Numbered from the stretch's first letter, positions 1 through 6,984 are shown. The stretch: 8,665 bases of DNA from Paracoccaceae bacterium (GCA_021648225.1 JAKITE010000124.1:1-8665), one strand, 5' to 3'. Notes: generated by a model from the letters alone, not told the origin. Program-made: numbers and translations.

Positions 1-1556
1 GGGCTGTCGCCGGTTACCAGAAATTCCGCCACATCAAAGCCGATGCCGCCCGCGCCGATAATGGCAACATTTTTGCCAACCTCTGCCCCGCGCAGCACCT
101 CGATATAGGATAGAACATTGGGGTTATCTTGCCCTTCAATCTGTGGGTCGCGCGGCGAAACGCCCGTGGCAACAACAACTTCGTCAAAACCCGTCAAATC
201 ATCAGCGGTTACAAAGCGGCCCAGTTTTCGGGTAATGCCTAGCACCTCCACCTTGTGCTGATACCAATCGACCAGATCAAAAAATTCCTCTTTGCCCGGC
301 ACTTGTTTGGCCAGATTCAACTGGCCACCAATTTCATCAGCCCCGTCAAAAATTGTCACCTTATGCCCGCGCTCTGCGGCAACAATCGCGGTGGAAAGCC
401 CCGCTGGCCCTGCGCCGACAATGGCAATATTTTTGGGATTTTCTGTGGCGGAATATTCCAGCTCGGTCTCATAACAGGCGCGGGGATTTACCAGACAAGT
501 GGTTAATTTCATTGCAAAAGTATGGTCCAGACAGGCCTGATTGCAGGCGATACAAGGCGCGATTGCATCCGGATTTCCAGCCATAGCCTTGGCGACAAAT
601 TGCGAATCCGCCAGAAATGGCCGCGCCATCGAAACCATATCGGCGCAGCCCTCGGCCAGCACCGATTCAGCCACTTGCGGCGTGTTGATCCGGTTGGAGG
701 TAATTAGCGGGATGGAAACCTCGCCCATCAGGCGTTTGGTCACCCAGGCAAAAGCGCGGCGCGGCACCGATGTGGCGATGGTCGGAATGCGGGCCTCGTG
801 CCAGCCAATGCCCGAATTGATGAGGGTCGCGCCCGCCTGCTCAATGGCTTTGGCCAGTTGCACGACCTCTTGCCAAGTGGACCCTTCGGGCACCAGATCA
901 ATCAGCGACAGACGATAGATCACAATGAAATCGGGGCCAACAGCCTTGCGCACCCGGCGCACCACCTCAATGGGCAGGCGCATGCGGTTTTCATAGCTGC
1001 CGCCCCATTTATCCGTGCGTTTATTGGTGCGGGTTACCAGAAATTCATTCAGAAAATACCCCTCGGACCCCATGATTTCCACGCCATCATACCTGGCCTT
1101 TTGGGCGCGCTCGGCTGAAATCACCATATCGGATATCTGTTTTTCAATGCCTGCCGCGTCCAGTTCTTTGGGGGTAAACATCGAAATCGGAGACTTGATC
1201 GCGGAGGGTGCCACGCAATCAGGCGAATAGGCATAGCGCCCCGCATGCAGAATTTGCATGGCTATTTTGCCGCCCGCATCATGCACCCGATCCGTGACAA
1301 TCCGGTGGTTTTCAATGTCTTTTTCGCTGAATAACCCGGCCGCACCGGGCAGCACTGCGCCCTCAAGATTAGGGGCCATACCGCCGGTAATAATCAGACC
1401 AACATCGCCTTTTGCACGTTCGGCATAAAAGGTCGCAACGCGGTTCCAATCTCCGGCTTCTTCCAGCCCTGTATGCATTGACCCCATCAGCACACGGTTT
1501 TTCAATGTGGTAAAGCCAAGATCAAGCGGGGCGAGCAGGTGCGGAAATTCGGTCAT
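1..1556 (-). CDS. fadH: NADPH-dependent 2,4-dienoyl-CoA reductase (partial, C-terminus off the left edge)
   Basis: This enzyme reduces 2,4-dienoyl-CoA to enoyl-CoA so that unsaturated fatty acids can pass through beta-oxidation in the cytoplasm. It carries FMN, FAD and a 4Fe-4S cluster. The visible 518 codons begin with an Old-Yellow-Enzyme TIM barrel. Tyr167 (in GSEGYFLNEF) and His253 (in GIGWHEARIP) match the catalytic Tyr and His of E. coli FadH. The cluster ligands form C-x2-C-x3-C-x11-C at Cys335, 338, 342 and 354. An FAD-binding GAGPAG lies at 381-386, and a second dinucleotide motif, GAGGIG, begins at residue 501. Family members are about 670 residues, so roughly 150 are missing beyond the window. 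The ATG at 1556 follows AAAAGG with a 7-base spacer. The lipoprotein gene lies 72 bases upstream on the same strand and may share its transcript. Related trimethylamine dehydrogenase-like oxidoreductases share the fold, but the active-site motifs are those of FadH. Confidence 0.93.
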   Translation of the reverse strand, partial: MTEFPHLLAPLDLGFTTLKNRVLMGSMHTGLEEAGDWNRVATFYAERAKGDVGLIITGGMAPNLEGAVLPGAAGLFSEKDIENHRIVTDRVHDAGGKIAMQILHAGRYAYSPDCVAPSAIKSPISMFTPKELDAAGIEKQISDMVISAERAQKARYDGVEIMGSEGYFLNEFLVTRTNKRTDKWGGSYENRMRLPIEVVRRVRKAVGPDFIVIYRLSLIDLVPEGSTWQEVVQLAKAIEQAGATLINSGIGWHEARIPTIATSVPRRAFAWVTKRLMGEVSIPLITSNRINTPQVAESVLAEGCADMVSMARPFLADSQFVAKAMAGNPDAIAPCIACNQACLDHTFAMKLTTCLVNPRACYETELEYSATENPKNIAIVGAGPAGLSTAIVAAERGHKVTIFDGADEIGGQLNLAKQVPGKEEFFDLVDWYQHKVEVLGITRKLGRFVTADDLTGFDEVVVATGVSPRDPQIEGQDNPNVLSYIEVLRGAEVGKNVAIIGAGGIGFDVAEFLVTGDS

Positions 1557-1628
1557 TGGTTAGCCTTTTTGTTTGCAACAGCAGTTTTGACCAATTCGAC
1601 CGGATTGTCACCCCTTTGCATATTGGCT

Positions 1629-2270
1629 TTACTTGGGGTTAGCAGTGTGGAGGCTGGCAATAAAGGCCATCATAATCTGCCCGATACGTTCTTGTTCGGG
1701 ATCATTACGGTTATACCCCGTCGCTGAAAGCGCCACCAAACGCCCGCCAATTTCGGTAAATGCCCGCCAAAAACGCGGCGATTCGGCGGTTGTGCTGGTG
1801 ATGGTGGTATCCTCGACAAATGCAATCACCGCGTTTTCAGTGCGCGATAGCGACAGCACCGAAATGGTGTTCATATTGCCGCTTTTGCCCAAGGATACCT
1901 GCCCGATCGGGGTTTCAAGAAAGCCTTGCAAATCTGCCAGCGCGCCGTCCAGCCCCTGTTCAACACCGGGCAAGCCGCTATTGGAAACCGAGGCGGTCAG
2001 CACCGCAGAAATGGGCACCCGCGCAATGGTCGGGCCGGAATTTTCAGTCATGGCGCAATCGGACAGAAACACAAAAGCACCGGCGCGGGATTGGTCAACC
2101 GTGCGCTCGTCAATGCAAAACCCTGCGGGACCGGCAATAACCACGGTCGCCCCGCCGGATTTGACCGTGATTTCGCGGTGGATACCCTCGGTCGGGGAAA
2201 ACCCGCAAGCTGACAGCACCGCCCCTATGGTTAAAACCAGAACAACCCGAAATTTTGCCAATGCCATCAT
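1629..2270 (-). CDS. Putative lipoprotein of unknown function
   Basis: The product is 213 residues from the ATG at 2270. It starts with a short basic and hydrophobic signal peptide ending in the lipobox L-S-A-C with Cys22, so it should be lipid-anchored to the inner or outer membrane facing the periplasm. The mature part has two more cysteines, in PAGFCIDE and FLSDCAM, which could form a disulfide. A C-terminal stretch FWRAFTEIGGRLVALSATGY resembles the ends of poorly characterised Rhodobacterales lipoproteins that I recall, but I cannot assign a function. The longest open frame begins at a TTG at 2294. I prefer the ATG pair at 2270/2267 because it gives a normal signal peptide and has GGGCGGGA directly before it, although that ribosome site is weak. 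The gene lies 72 bases upstream of fadH on the same strand and is divergent from the CPBP protease. Confidence 0.72.
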   Translation of the reverse strand: MMALAKFRVVLVLTIGAVLSACGFSPTEGIHREITVKSGGATVVIAGPAGFCIDERTVDQSRAGAFVFLSDCAMTENSGPTIARVPISAVLTASVSNSGLPGVEQGLDGALADLQGFLETPIGQVSLGKSGNMNTISVLSLSRTENAVIAFVEDTTITSTTAESPRFWRAFTEIGGRLVALSATGYNRNDPEQERIGQIMMAFIASLHTANPK

Positions 2271-2311
2271 TCCCGCCCAAGCCAAAGCCCGCAACGGGCA
2301 ATAATCTTCTG

Positions 2312-2331
2312 TTTATCAAAACGCTGATAAA
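2312..2331. promoter_or_regulatory. Perfect 7-bp inverted repeat in the divergent intergenic region (possible operator)
   Basis: TTTATCA at 2312-2318 and its exact reverse complement TGATAAA at 2325-2331 flank the 6-base spacer AAACGC. The site lies between the lipoprotein gene (minus) and the CPBP protease gene (plus), about 40 bases upstream of the lipoprotein start and about 65 upstream of the protease start. A 20-bp dyad in a divergent promoter region is a typical place for a dimeric regulator. No specific regulator is recognised: the arms are not an FNR/Crp half-site (TTGAT-N4-ATCAA). It has no T-run, so it is unlikely to be a terminator. Confidence 0.4.
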
Positions 2332-2384
2332 ACCTCAAGCATTGCGGTTGTTTACCTGACGATTTACGGTTGCGATGAATCCCG

Positions 2385-2390
2385 AAAGGA
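2385..2390 (+). promoter_or_regulatory. Ribosome binding site deciding the CPBP protease start
   Basis: AAAGGA lies 5 bases before the ATG at 2396. The upstream in-frame ATG at 2375 has no purine-rich sequence before it, so 2396 is the better start and the protein loses seven N-terminal residues relative to the longest frame. Confidence 0.65.
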
Positions 2391-2395
2391 CAGGC

Positions 2396-3283
2396 ATGTT
2401 TCCCGCGCAAAATCCCAAATTCAAGGCCTATATCGCCGCCGCTGCGCGACAGCCGGAGCCATGGCGCACGGCATTGGTGATATTGATTTTTCTGGGGTTG
2501 TTATTGCTGATTGCAAATTTTGCACCTGCGATTGCAACATATATTACCACGCTTTTAACAAGTGAAACCAGCCAAACCCCGCCGCAACTGGCGGTAATTC
2601 TTACGCTCGCGGTTTTTCCGCTGGTTCTGATGGCTTTTGCGCTAAGCCTCTATCTGGTGCATGGTCGCGGCGTTGCATTGCTGATCTCGCCCAGCCGCAA
2701 AATACTTTGGCGGGCGTTTTTCATAATTCTGTTTGTGGTGGTGCTTGTGTCGGTTTTGCTGGCAATTCCCGGGTTTTTGCGCGGTGATACCAGACAACAG
2801 ACTCGGATAGTTTACTGGCTGATATGGGCTGCACCGGCCAGCATATTGATTTTCATTCAGGCTTTTACCGAGGAAGTGATTTTCAGGGGCTATTTATTGC
2901 AACAATTCGCCACCCATTTCAAAAACAAATGGATCTGGTGGCCGGGGCCAGCGGCATTATTTGGCCTGCTGCATTATAACCCTGAAACCTACGGCGAAAA
3001 TGCTTGGCTGGTGGTGCTCATCGCCATTTTGTTTGGCATTATCCTTGCGGATATCACCATTCGCACCGGCAATCTCAGCTATGCCATTGCCCTGCATTTT
3101 GCCAATAATTTTGTGTTGCTGCTGGTTTTCGGCACTTCGGGGCAGCTCTCCTCCCTTAGTCTGTTTTTACGCGATATTGATCTGCAAAACCCCGAACAGG
3201 CACGACAAGCGTTTTTGATAACCCTGATAACAATGGCGGCTGCATACCTGATCTATATTTTGGTGATACGCAAACGCCGTTGA
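2396..3283 (+). CDS. CPBP-family intramembrane metalloprotease (CAAX protease / ABI family)
   Basis: This is a 295-residue integral membrane protein with about seven or eight hydrophobic segments, at roughly 26-50, 65-88, 106-124, 140-157, 185-195, 204-222, 230-246 and 274-291. The three family motifs are present. EExxxR is Glu159-Glu160-Val-Ile-Phe-Arg164, FxxxH ends at His193, and HxxxN is His234 to Asn238. In this family the glutamates and histidines form a metal-dependent glutamic active site inside the membrane. Eukaryotic members cleave prenylated proteins; in bacteria, members are linked to bacteriocin self-immunity, maturation of peptides and protein-scaffold roles, and the substrate here is unknown. 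All predicted catalytic residues are present, so it should be active. It ends 60 bases before accD on the same strand, so it may be the first gene of that operon or a separate unit. Confidence 0.88.
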   Translation: MFPAQNPKFKAYIAAAARQPEPWRTALVILIFLGLLLLIANFAPAIATYITTLLTSETSQTPPQLAVILTLAVFPLVLMAFALSLYLVHGRGVALLISPSRKILWRAFFIILFVVVLVSVLLAIPGFLRGDTRQQTRIVYWLIWAAPASILIFIQAFTEEVIFRGYLLQQFATHFKNKWIWWPGPAALFGLLHYNPETYGENAWLVVLIAILFGIILADITIRTGNLSYAIALHFANNFVLLLVFGTSGQLSSLSLFLRDIDLQNPEQARQAFLITLITMAAAYLIYILVIRKRR

Positions 3284-3343
3284 ATGTTGCATTTCCCTAT
3301 GGGTCAGCTTATTTAATCCAGAGCAGCAACAGGGAAAATACCA

Positions 3344-4273
3344 ATGAACTGGATTACAAACTACGTCCGACCCACAATAAACTCGCTTTTTTCCCGTCGC
3401 GAAGTGCCGGATAACCTGTGGACCAAATGTGACGAATGCGGCACCATGCTGTTTCACCGCGAATTGGCGGATGCCCTGAACACCTGCCCCAATTGTGATC
3501 ACCACATGCATATCAACCCGCGCAAACGCTTTGAGGCCTTGTTCGACGGTGGCATATTTACCGAGATTTCGGTGGAGGATGCCGTGATGGATCCGCTGAC
3601 TTTCAAAGACCAGAAAAAATATACCGACCGGATGCGCGAGGCCCGCAAAAAAACCGATGAACATGACGCAATGCTGGTGGCCGAGGGCGACATTGGCCGT
3701 TTGAAAATCATCGCCGCAGGGCAGAATTTCAAATTCATGGGGGGGTCTATGGGCATGTATGTGGGCAATGCCATCATCGCCGCCGCCGAGGCTGCCGTGC
3801 AGCGCAAATGCCCGCTGGTGCTGTTTTCCGCGGCAGGCGGTGCGCGCATGCAAGAAGGCATTTTATCGCTGATGCAAATGCCCCGCACCACCGTAGCACT
3901 GCAAATGTTAAAAGAGGCAGGCCTGCCTTATGTGGTGGTGCTAACCCACCCGACCACCGGCGGGGTTACCGCGTCTTATGCCATGCTGGGCGATATTCAT
4001 ATTGCCGAACCCAATGCCCTGATCGGCTTTGCCGGTTCGCGCGTCATTGAACAAACCATCGGTGAAAAACTGCCCGAAGGGTTCCAGCGCGCTGAATATC
4101 TGCTGGATCACGGCATGTTGGACCGCGTGACCCACCGGCTGAAAATGAAAGCCGAGCTGGTTTCTATTTTACGCATGTTGATGAAAGAAACGCCACCGAT
4201 TGCCGGTGATCTGCCTGCGCCGGATGAGGAACCCAAAGTTGAGGTTTCCGAACCGGAAGAGGCCAAAGCGTGA
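3344..4273 (+). CDS. accD: Acetyl-CoA carboxylase carboxyltransferase subunit beta
   Basis: AccD pairs with AccA to form the carboxyltransferase that moves the carboxyl group from carboxybiotin-BCCP to acetyl-CoA, giving malonyl-CoA for fatty-acid synthesis in the cytoplasm. The 309-residue protein has the N-terminal zinc ribbon C-x2-C-x15-C-x2-C at Cys29, 32, 48 and 51. The crotonase-like carboxyltransferase core follows, with FMGGSMG at 131-137, GGARMQEG at 165-172, TTGGVTASYAMLGD at 204-217 and FQRAEYLLDHGMLDRV at 247-262. Its last ~20 residues are an acidic Glu/Pro-rich tail, common and variable in this family. AGGGA 8 bases before the ATG supports the start. The stop TGA overlaps the GTG start of folC, so translation of the two is probably coupled. 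The accA, accB and accC partners are not in the window. Confidence 0.97.
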   Translation: MNWITNYVRPTINSLFSRREVPDNLWTKCDECGTMLFHRELADALNTCPNCDHHMHINPRKRFEALFDGGIFTEISVEDAVMDPLTFKDQKKYTDRMREARKKTDEHDAMLVAEGDIGRLKIIAAGQNFKFMGGSMGMYVGNAIIAAAEAAVQRKCPLVLFSAAGGARMQEGILSLMQMPRTTVALQMLKEAGLPYVVVLTHPTTGGVTASYAMLGDIHIAEPNALIGFAGSRVIEQTIGEKLPEGFQRAEYLLDHGMLDRVTHRLKMKAELVSILRMLMKETPPIAGDLPAPDEEPKVEVSEPEEAKA

Positions 4274-5541
4274 GCCAGAATAGCGACCTCATTCTGGAAC
4301 GGATGATGTCGCTACACCCTAAAATCATGGATCTGACGCTGGACCGCATGTGGCGTTTGCTGGCGGCGCTCGGCAATCCTGAACGGCATTTGCCGCCGGT
4401 GATCCATATTGCCGGAACCAATGGCAAAGGCTCAACCCAGGCCATGGTCCGCGCCGGTCTGGAAGCGGCGGAAAAATCTGTCCATGCCTATACCTCGCCG
4501 CATCTGGCGCGGTTTCACGAACGTATCGTGCTGGCCGGTCAGGTGATTTCCGAGCCATATCTGACCGAAATACTGGCCGAATGCGAACAGGCCAATGGCG
4601 ATGTAACCATCACATATTTTGAAATCACCACCTGCGCTGCCATTCTGGCATTTTCCCGCATAGCAGCCGATTATACATTGCTGGAGGTCGGGCTTGGCGG
4701 GCGGCTGGATGCGACCAATGTTATCGAGACCCCGCGGCTTTGCGTCATCACCCCTGTGTCGATTGACCATACCGGATATCTGGGCGAAACCATTGAGGAA
4801 ATTGCCGGTGAAAAAGCCGGTATTCTAAAACGCGGCGTGCCTTGCATTGTTGGCCCTCAAAGTGACGCGGCATTGGCGGTGATTGAGGCCGAGGCCGTCA
4901 AAGTTGGCGCGCGTTTATTGGTGCATGGTCAGGATTGGCATGTATGGGAAGAAAACGGGCGGTTGGTATTTCAGGATGAATCAGGATTATTGGACCTGCC
5001 TTTGCCCGCATTGATTGGCGCGCATCAGGTGCAAAACGCCGGTGCCGCGATTGCCGCATTGCGGGTGCTGGGTATGGATGACGCCGCTTGTGAGGCCGCG
5101 GTATTAGACGCGGTTTGGCCTGCGCGGATGCAGCACCTGAAAGCCGGCCCGCTGGTGGAGGCTGCCGGTCAGGCTGAATTATGGCTGGATGGCGGCCATA
5201 ACCCTGCGGCGGGGCTGGCCATTGCCGAGGCGCTCGAGCGGTTATCAGATCGGCCTTTGTTTATGATTTGCGGCATGTTGAATACCAAAGATATTGGTGG
5301 CTATCTGGCCCCGCTGACACCCTTGGTTGACCGGATTTATACGGTTTCGATTAAAGGCGAAGCCGCAACCCTGAGTGCCAAAGAAACCGCAGCCGCGGCC
5401 AAGGCAGCAGGCATGGATGCGGTGATTGCCAAAGACGTGCTTTGGGCAGTGCAGCAGATCGAATCGTCAAACCCGAATGCGCGGATACTGATCTGTGGCT
5501 CGCTATATCTGGCAGGTCAGGTTTTGCAGGAAAACAGCTGA
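4270..5541 (+). CDS. folC: Bifunctional folylpolyglutamate synthase / dihydrofolate synthase
   Basis: FolC adds L-glutamate to dihydropteroate and to reduced folates in ATP-dependent steps, trapping folate in the cell for one-carbon metabolism. The 423-residue protein shows the Mur-ligase-like layout. The P-loop GTNGKGS is at 49-55, followed by YTSPHLARFHERI at 74-86, Glu118 in YFEIT, GLGGRLDATN at 141-150 and the SIDHTGYLG segment at 164-172. Lys182 in GEKAGILK is the expected carbamylated lysine. A substrate-clamp GAHQVQNAG lies at 250-258, and the C-terminal domain carries DGGHNPAAG at 307-315. The start is a GTG overlapping the accD stop by 4 bases, with GAGG 7 bases upstream. This N-terminus (MSQNSDLILERM) fits Roseobacter-type FolC better than the later ATGs. 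It is the middle gene of the accD-folC-glycerate kinase unit. Confidence 0.96.
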   Translation: MSQNSDLILERMMSLHPKIMDLTLDRMWRLLAALGNPERHLPPVIHIAGTNGKGSTQAMVRAGLEAAEKSVHAYTSPHLARFHERIVLAGQVISEPYLTEILAECEQANGDVTITYFEITTCAAILAFSRIAADYTLLEVGLGGRLDATNVIETPRLCVITPVSIDHTGYLGETIEEIAGEKAGILKRGVPCIVGPQSDAALAVIEAEAVKVGARLLVHGQDWHVWEENGRLVFQDESGLLDLPLPALIGAHQVQNAGAAIAALRVLGMDDAACEAAVLDAVWPARMQHLKAGPLVEAAGQAELWLDGGHNPAAGLAIAEALERLSDRPLFMICGMLNTKDIGGYLAPLTPLVDRIYTVSIKGEAATLSAKETAAAAKAAGMDAVIAKDVLWAVQQIESSNPNARILICGSLYLAGQVLQENS

Positions 5542-6788
5542 TGGACGCGCGTGAAATTCTAACCGGATTATTTGACACAGCCGTTTCCGCCGCGTTACCG
5601 GATAATTCCATCGCGGCATTTCTGCCTGAAAAACCCAAAGGCCGCACCATTATCATTGGCGCGGGCAAAGGCGCGGCGCAATTAGCGCAGGCAGTAGAAA
5701 CCCATTGGGATGGGCCGCTGCAAGGCGTGGTGGTCACCCGATATGGTTATGGCGCGGATTGCAAAAACATCGAGGTGATCGAGGCCGCGCACCCTGTGCC
5801 CGACAAAGCAGGGCTGGCCGCAAGCAAGCGTTTGCAACAAGCGGTGACAGGCCTGACCAAAGACGATCTGGTGATTGCATTGATATGCGGTGGTGGTTCG
5901 GCCTTGCTGCCCTGCCCGCCAGACGGTATTTCACTGGCGGATGAAATTGCCATGAACAAGGCTTTGCTGGCCTCCGGCGCGCCGATTTCTAAAATGAATG
6001 TTTTGCGTAAACATGTGTCAAACATCAAAGGCGGCAGGCTGGCCGCATTGGCGGCACCGGCCAGGGTTATCACGCTGGTGGTTTCCGATATTCCGGGGGA
6101 TATTGCGGCTTTTGTTGCATCCGGCCCCACGGTGCCGGATCATGCATCACGCAAAGACGCATTGGCGGTTGTGCAGCAATACCGGCTGGATTTACCACAA
6201 GCCATTCTTGATCACCTGAACAGTGCCAATGCCGATGCGCCCAACCCCGATGATGCGGTTTTTGCCAAAAATGAAATACATGTGATTGCATCTGCCGCAA
6301 TATCCCTGCGGGCCGCGCAAAAGGCCGCGCCCGTAAACTGTGTGATCCTGTCGGATTCGATCGAGGGCGAAGCGCGCGAATCTGCAAAAATGCACGCCGC
6401 CATTGCCCGTGAAATCGCACAGAATAACCAGCCATTTGAAAAGCCGGTTTTGCTTTTGTCAGGCGGAGAAACCACCGTAACCCTGCGCGGAAATGGCAAA
6501 GGCGGGCGCAATTCCGAATTCCTTTTGTCTTTTGCGATGGAAATTGACGGGATCGCAAGCATTACCTGTTTGGCAGCCGATACCGACGGCATTGATGGCT
6601 CCGAAGATAATGCAGGCGGATTTGCCGATGGAAATACCGCGCAGAAAATTCGTGATGCAGGGCTTGATCCGGTTAAACTGCTTGAAAATAACGATGCATG
6701 GCATGCTTTGGATGCAGCCAAAGACTTGTTCAAAACCGGCCCGACCGGCACCAATGTGAATGATTTTCGTGCTATTTTAGTCGCGTAA
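5541..6788 (+). CDS. gckA: Glycerate 2-kinase (MOFRL family; GckA/TtuD type)
   Basis: This enzyme phosphorylates D-glycerate with ATP, most likely to 2-phosphoglycerate, sending carbon from glyoxylate or tartronate semialdehyde (or the serine cycle) into lower glycolysis. The 415-residue protein has the N-terminal DUF4147-type nucleotide domain with GAGKGA at 40-45 (Lys43) and GGGSALL at 117-123. The C-terminal MOFRL region has SGGETTVT at 307-314, GKGGRNSEF with Arg323, TDGIDG at 348-353 and GPTGTNVNDF near the end. Length and order match the family. The ATG at 5541 uses the last base of the folC TGA stop, and AGGA lies about 10 bases upstream, so it is probably translationally coupled; the longer frame reaching back into folC is rejected. 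Homologues are often misannotated as hydroxypyruvate reductase (ttuD). No clear terminator follows, so read-through into the cold-shock gene is possible. Confidence 0.92.
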   Translation: MDAREILTGLFDTAVSAALPDNSIAAFLPEKPKGRTIIIGAGKGAAQLAQAVETHWDGPLQGVVVTRYGYGADCKNIEVIEAAHPVPDKAGLAASKRLQQAVTGLTKDDLVIALICGGGSALLPCPPDGISLADEIAMNKALLASGAPISKMNVLRKHVSNIKGGRLAALAAPARVITLVVSDIPGDIAAFVASGPTVPDHASRKDALAVVQQYRLDLPQAILDHLNSANADAPNPDDAVFAKNEIHVIASAAISLRAAQKAAPVNCVILSDSIEGEARESAKMHAAIAREIAQNNQPFEKPVLLLSGGETTVTLRGNGKGGRNSEFLLSFAMEIDGIASITCLAADTDGIDGSEDNAGGFADGNTAQKIRDAGLDPVKLLENNDAWHALDAAKDLFKTGPTGTNVNDFRAILVA

Positions 6789-6790
6789 TG

Positions 6791-6825
6791 AAAATACGGC
6801 AAAAATACGGCTTTTGACGTCAAAA
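6791..6825. repeat. Tandem 10-base repeat followed by a 14-bp perfect palindrome
   Basis: AAAATACGGC occurs at 6791-6800 and again at 6802-6811, an 11-base period or about one helical turn. It is followed immediately by TTTTGACGTCAAAA at 6812-6825, which equals its own reverse complement. The block starts 3 bases after the glycerate kinase stop and the palindrome overlaps a candidate -35 box for the cold-shock gene. It could be a regulator-binding region, but no regulator is recognised. Confidence 0.55.
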
Positions 6826-6842
6826 ACCTTGCTTTCTGTGAT
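6814..6842 (+). promoter_or_regulatory. Candidate sigma-70 promoter for the cold-shock gene
   Basis: TTGACG at 6814-6819 is a 5-of-6 match to the -35 consensus, and TGTGAT at 6837-6842, 17 bases on, is a 4-of-6 match to the -10. Transcription would begin near 6849 and give a leader of about 135 bases. A rival arrangement uses TTGCTT at 6829-6834 and TGTAAT at 6851-6856 (5 of 6) with a 16-base spacer. The sequence cannot decide between them. Confidence 0.45.
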
Positions 6843-6848
6843 TACTTC

Positions 6849-6984
6849 GGTGTAATTGCGCGTGTGAAGTGAGTCTTTCACGCGTTCCGCTGACGCCTTA
6901 TGCAGACTGTCGGTAACAATATTAAGACCCTATCTGCACCAAGCCACCGCATCCTGTGGGTGGTCTAATATAAGGAGAAGACGG
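6849..6984 (+). promoter_or_regulatory. Structured 5' leader of the cold-shock gene (possible temperature-responsive RNA)
   Basis: The region has no plausible gene but several pairings. CGCG-TG-TGAA at 6859-6868 can pair with TTCACGCG at 6877-6884 as a bulged hairpin. AGACC at 6925-6929 is complementary to GGTCT at 6962-6966, and CCACC at 6944-6948 to GGTGG at 6959-6963, so the last two are mutually exclusive. CCTTAT at 6896-6901 is the exact complement of ATAAGG at 6970-6975, which includes part of the Shine-Dalgarno AAGGAG (6972-6977). Long leaders that refold with temperature are well known for enterobacterial cspA; whether this one behaves so is inference. No Rfam riboswitch family is recognised. 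Confidence 0.4.

Noticed and set aside
255..1230. Several 70-125-codon plus-strand frames over the left 1.2 kb
   Set aside because: All are shadows of fadH, whose minus-strand translation is continuous from 1556 to the window edge with catalytic and cluster residues in place.
1557..1628. A terminator or promoter between the lipoprotein gene and fadH
   Set aside because: Only short imperfect pairings such as CAAT/ATTG are present, with no T-run on the minus strand.
2268..2294. TTG at 2294 as the lipoprotein start
   Set aside because: It would add eight residues including a Trp before the signal peptide and has no good ribosome site. The ATGs at 2270/2267 give a normal lipoprotein signal.
1633..2304. 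A 223-codon open frame on the plus strand covering the lipoprotein gene
   Set aside because: It is antisense to the lipoprotein frame. The minus strand has a signal peptide with lipobox, while the plus product has no recognisable domain and a low-complexity Ser/Pro/Thr-rich look.
2312..2331. FNR/Crp-type site in the divergent region
   Set aside because: The arms TTTATCA/TGATAAA with a 6-base spacer do not match TTGAT-N4-ATCAA or TGTGA-N6-TCACA.
3287..3317. A promoter for accD (TTGCAT and TTTAAT)
   Set aside because: The two boxes are 19 bases apart and the -35 is poor, so the match is too weak to list as a feature.
3167..3853. A 228-codon open frame on the minus strand across the CPBP end and accD
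   Set aside because: It spans two genes and their gap in antisense. AccD on the plus strand is unmistakable, and the minus product is His/Gly-rich with no family features.
5442..5540. N-terminal extension of glycerate kinase back into folC
   Set aside because: The extension would overlap folC by 100 bases. The ATG at 5541 fits the family N-terminus and the TGATG stop-start overlap.
6812..6825. The TTTTGACGTCAAAA palindrome as a terminator for glycerate kinase
   Set aside because: It has no loop of workable size, a weak A/T-rich stem and no T-run after it, so an operator or promoter role is more plausible.
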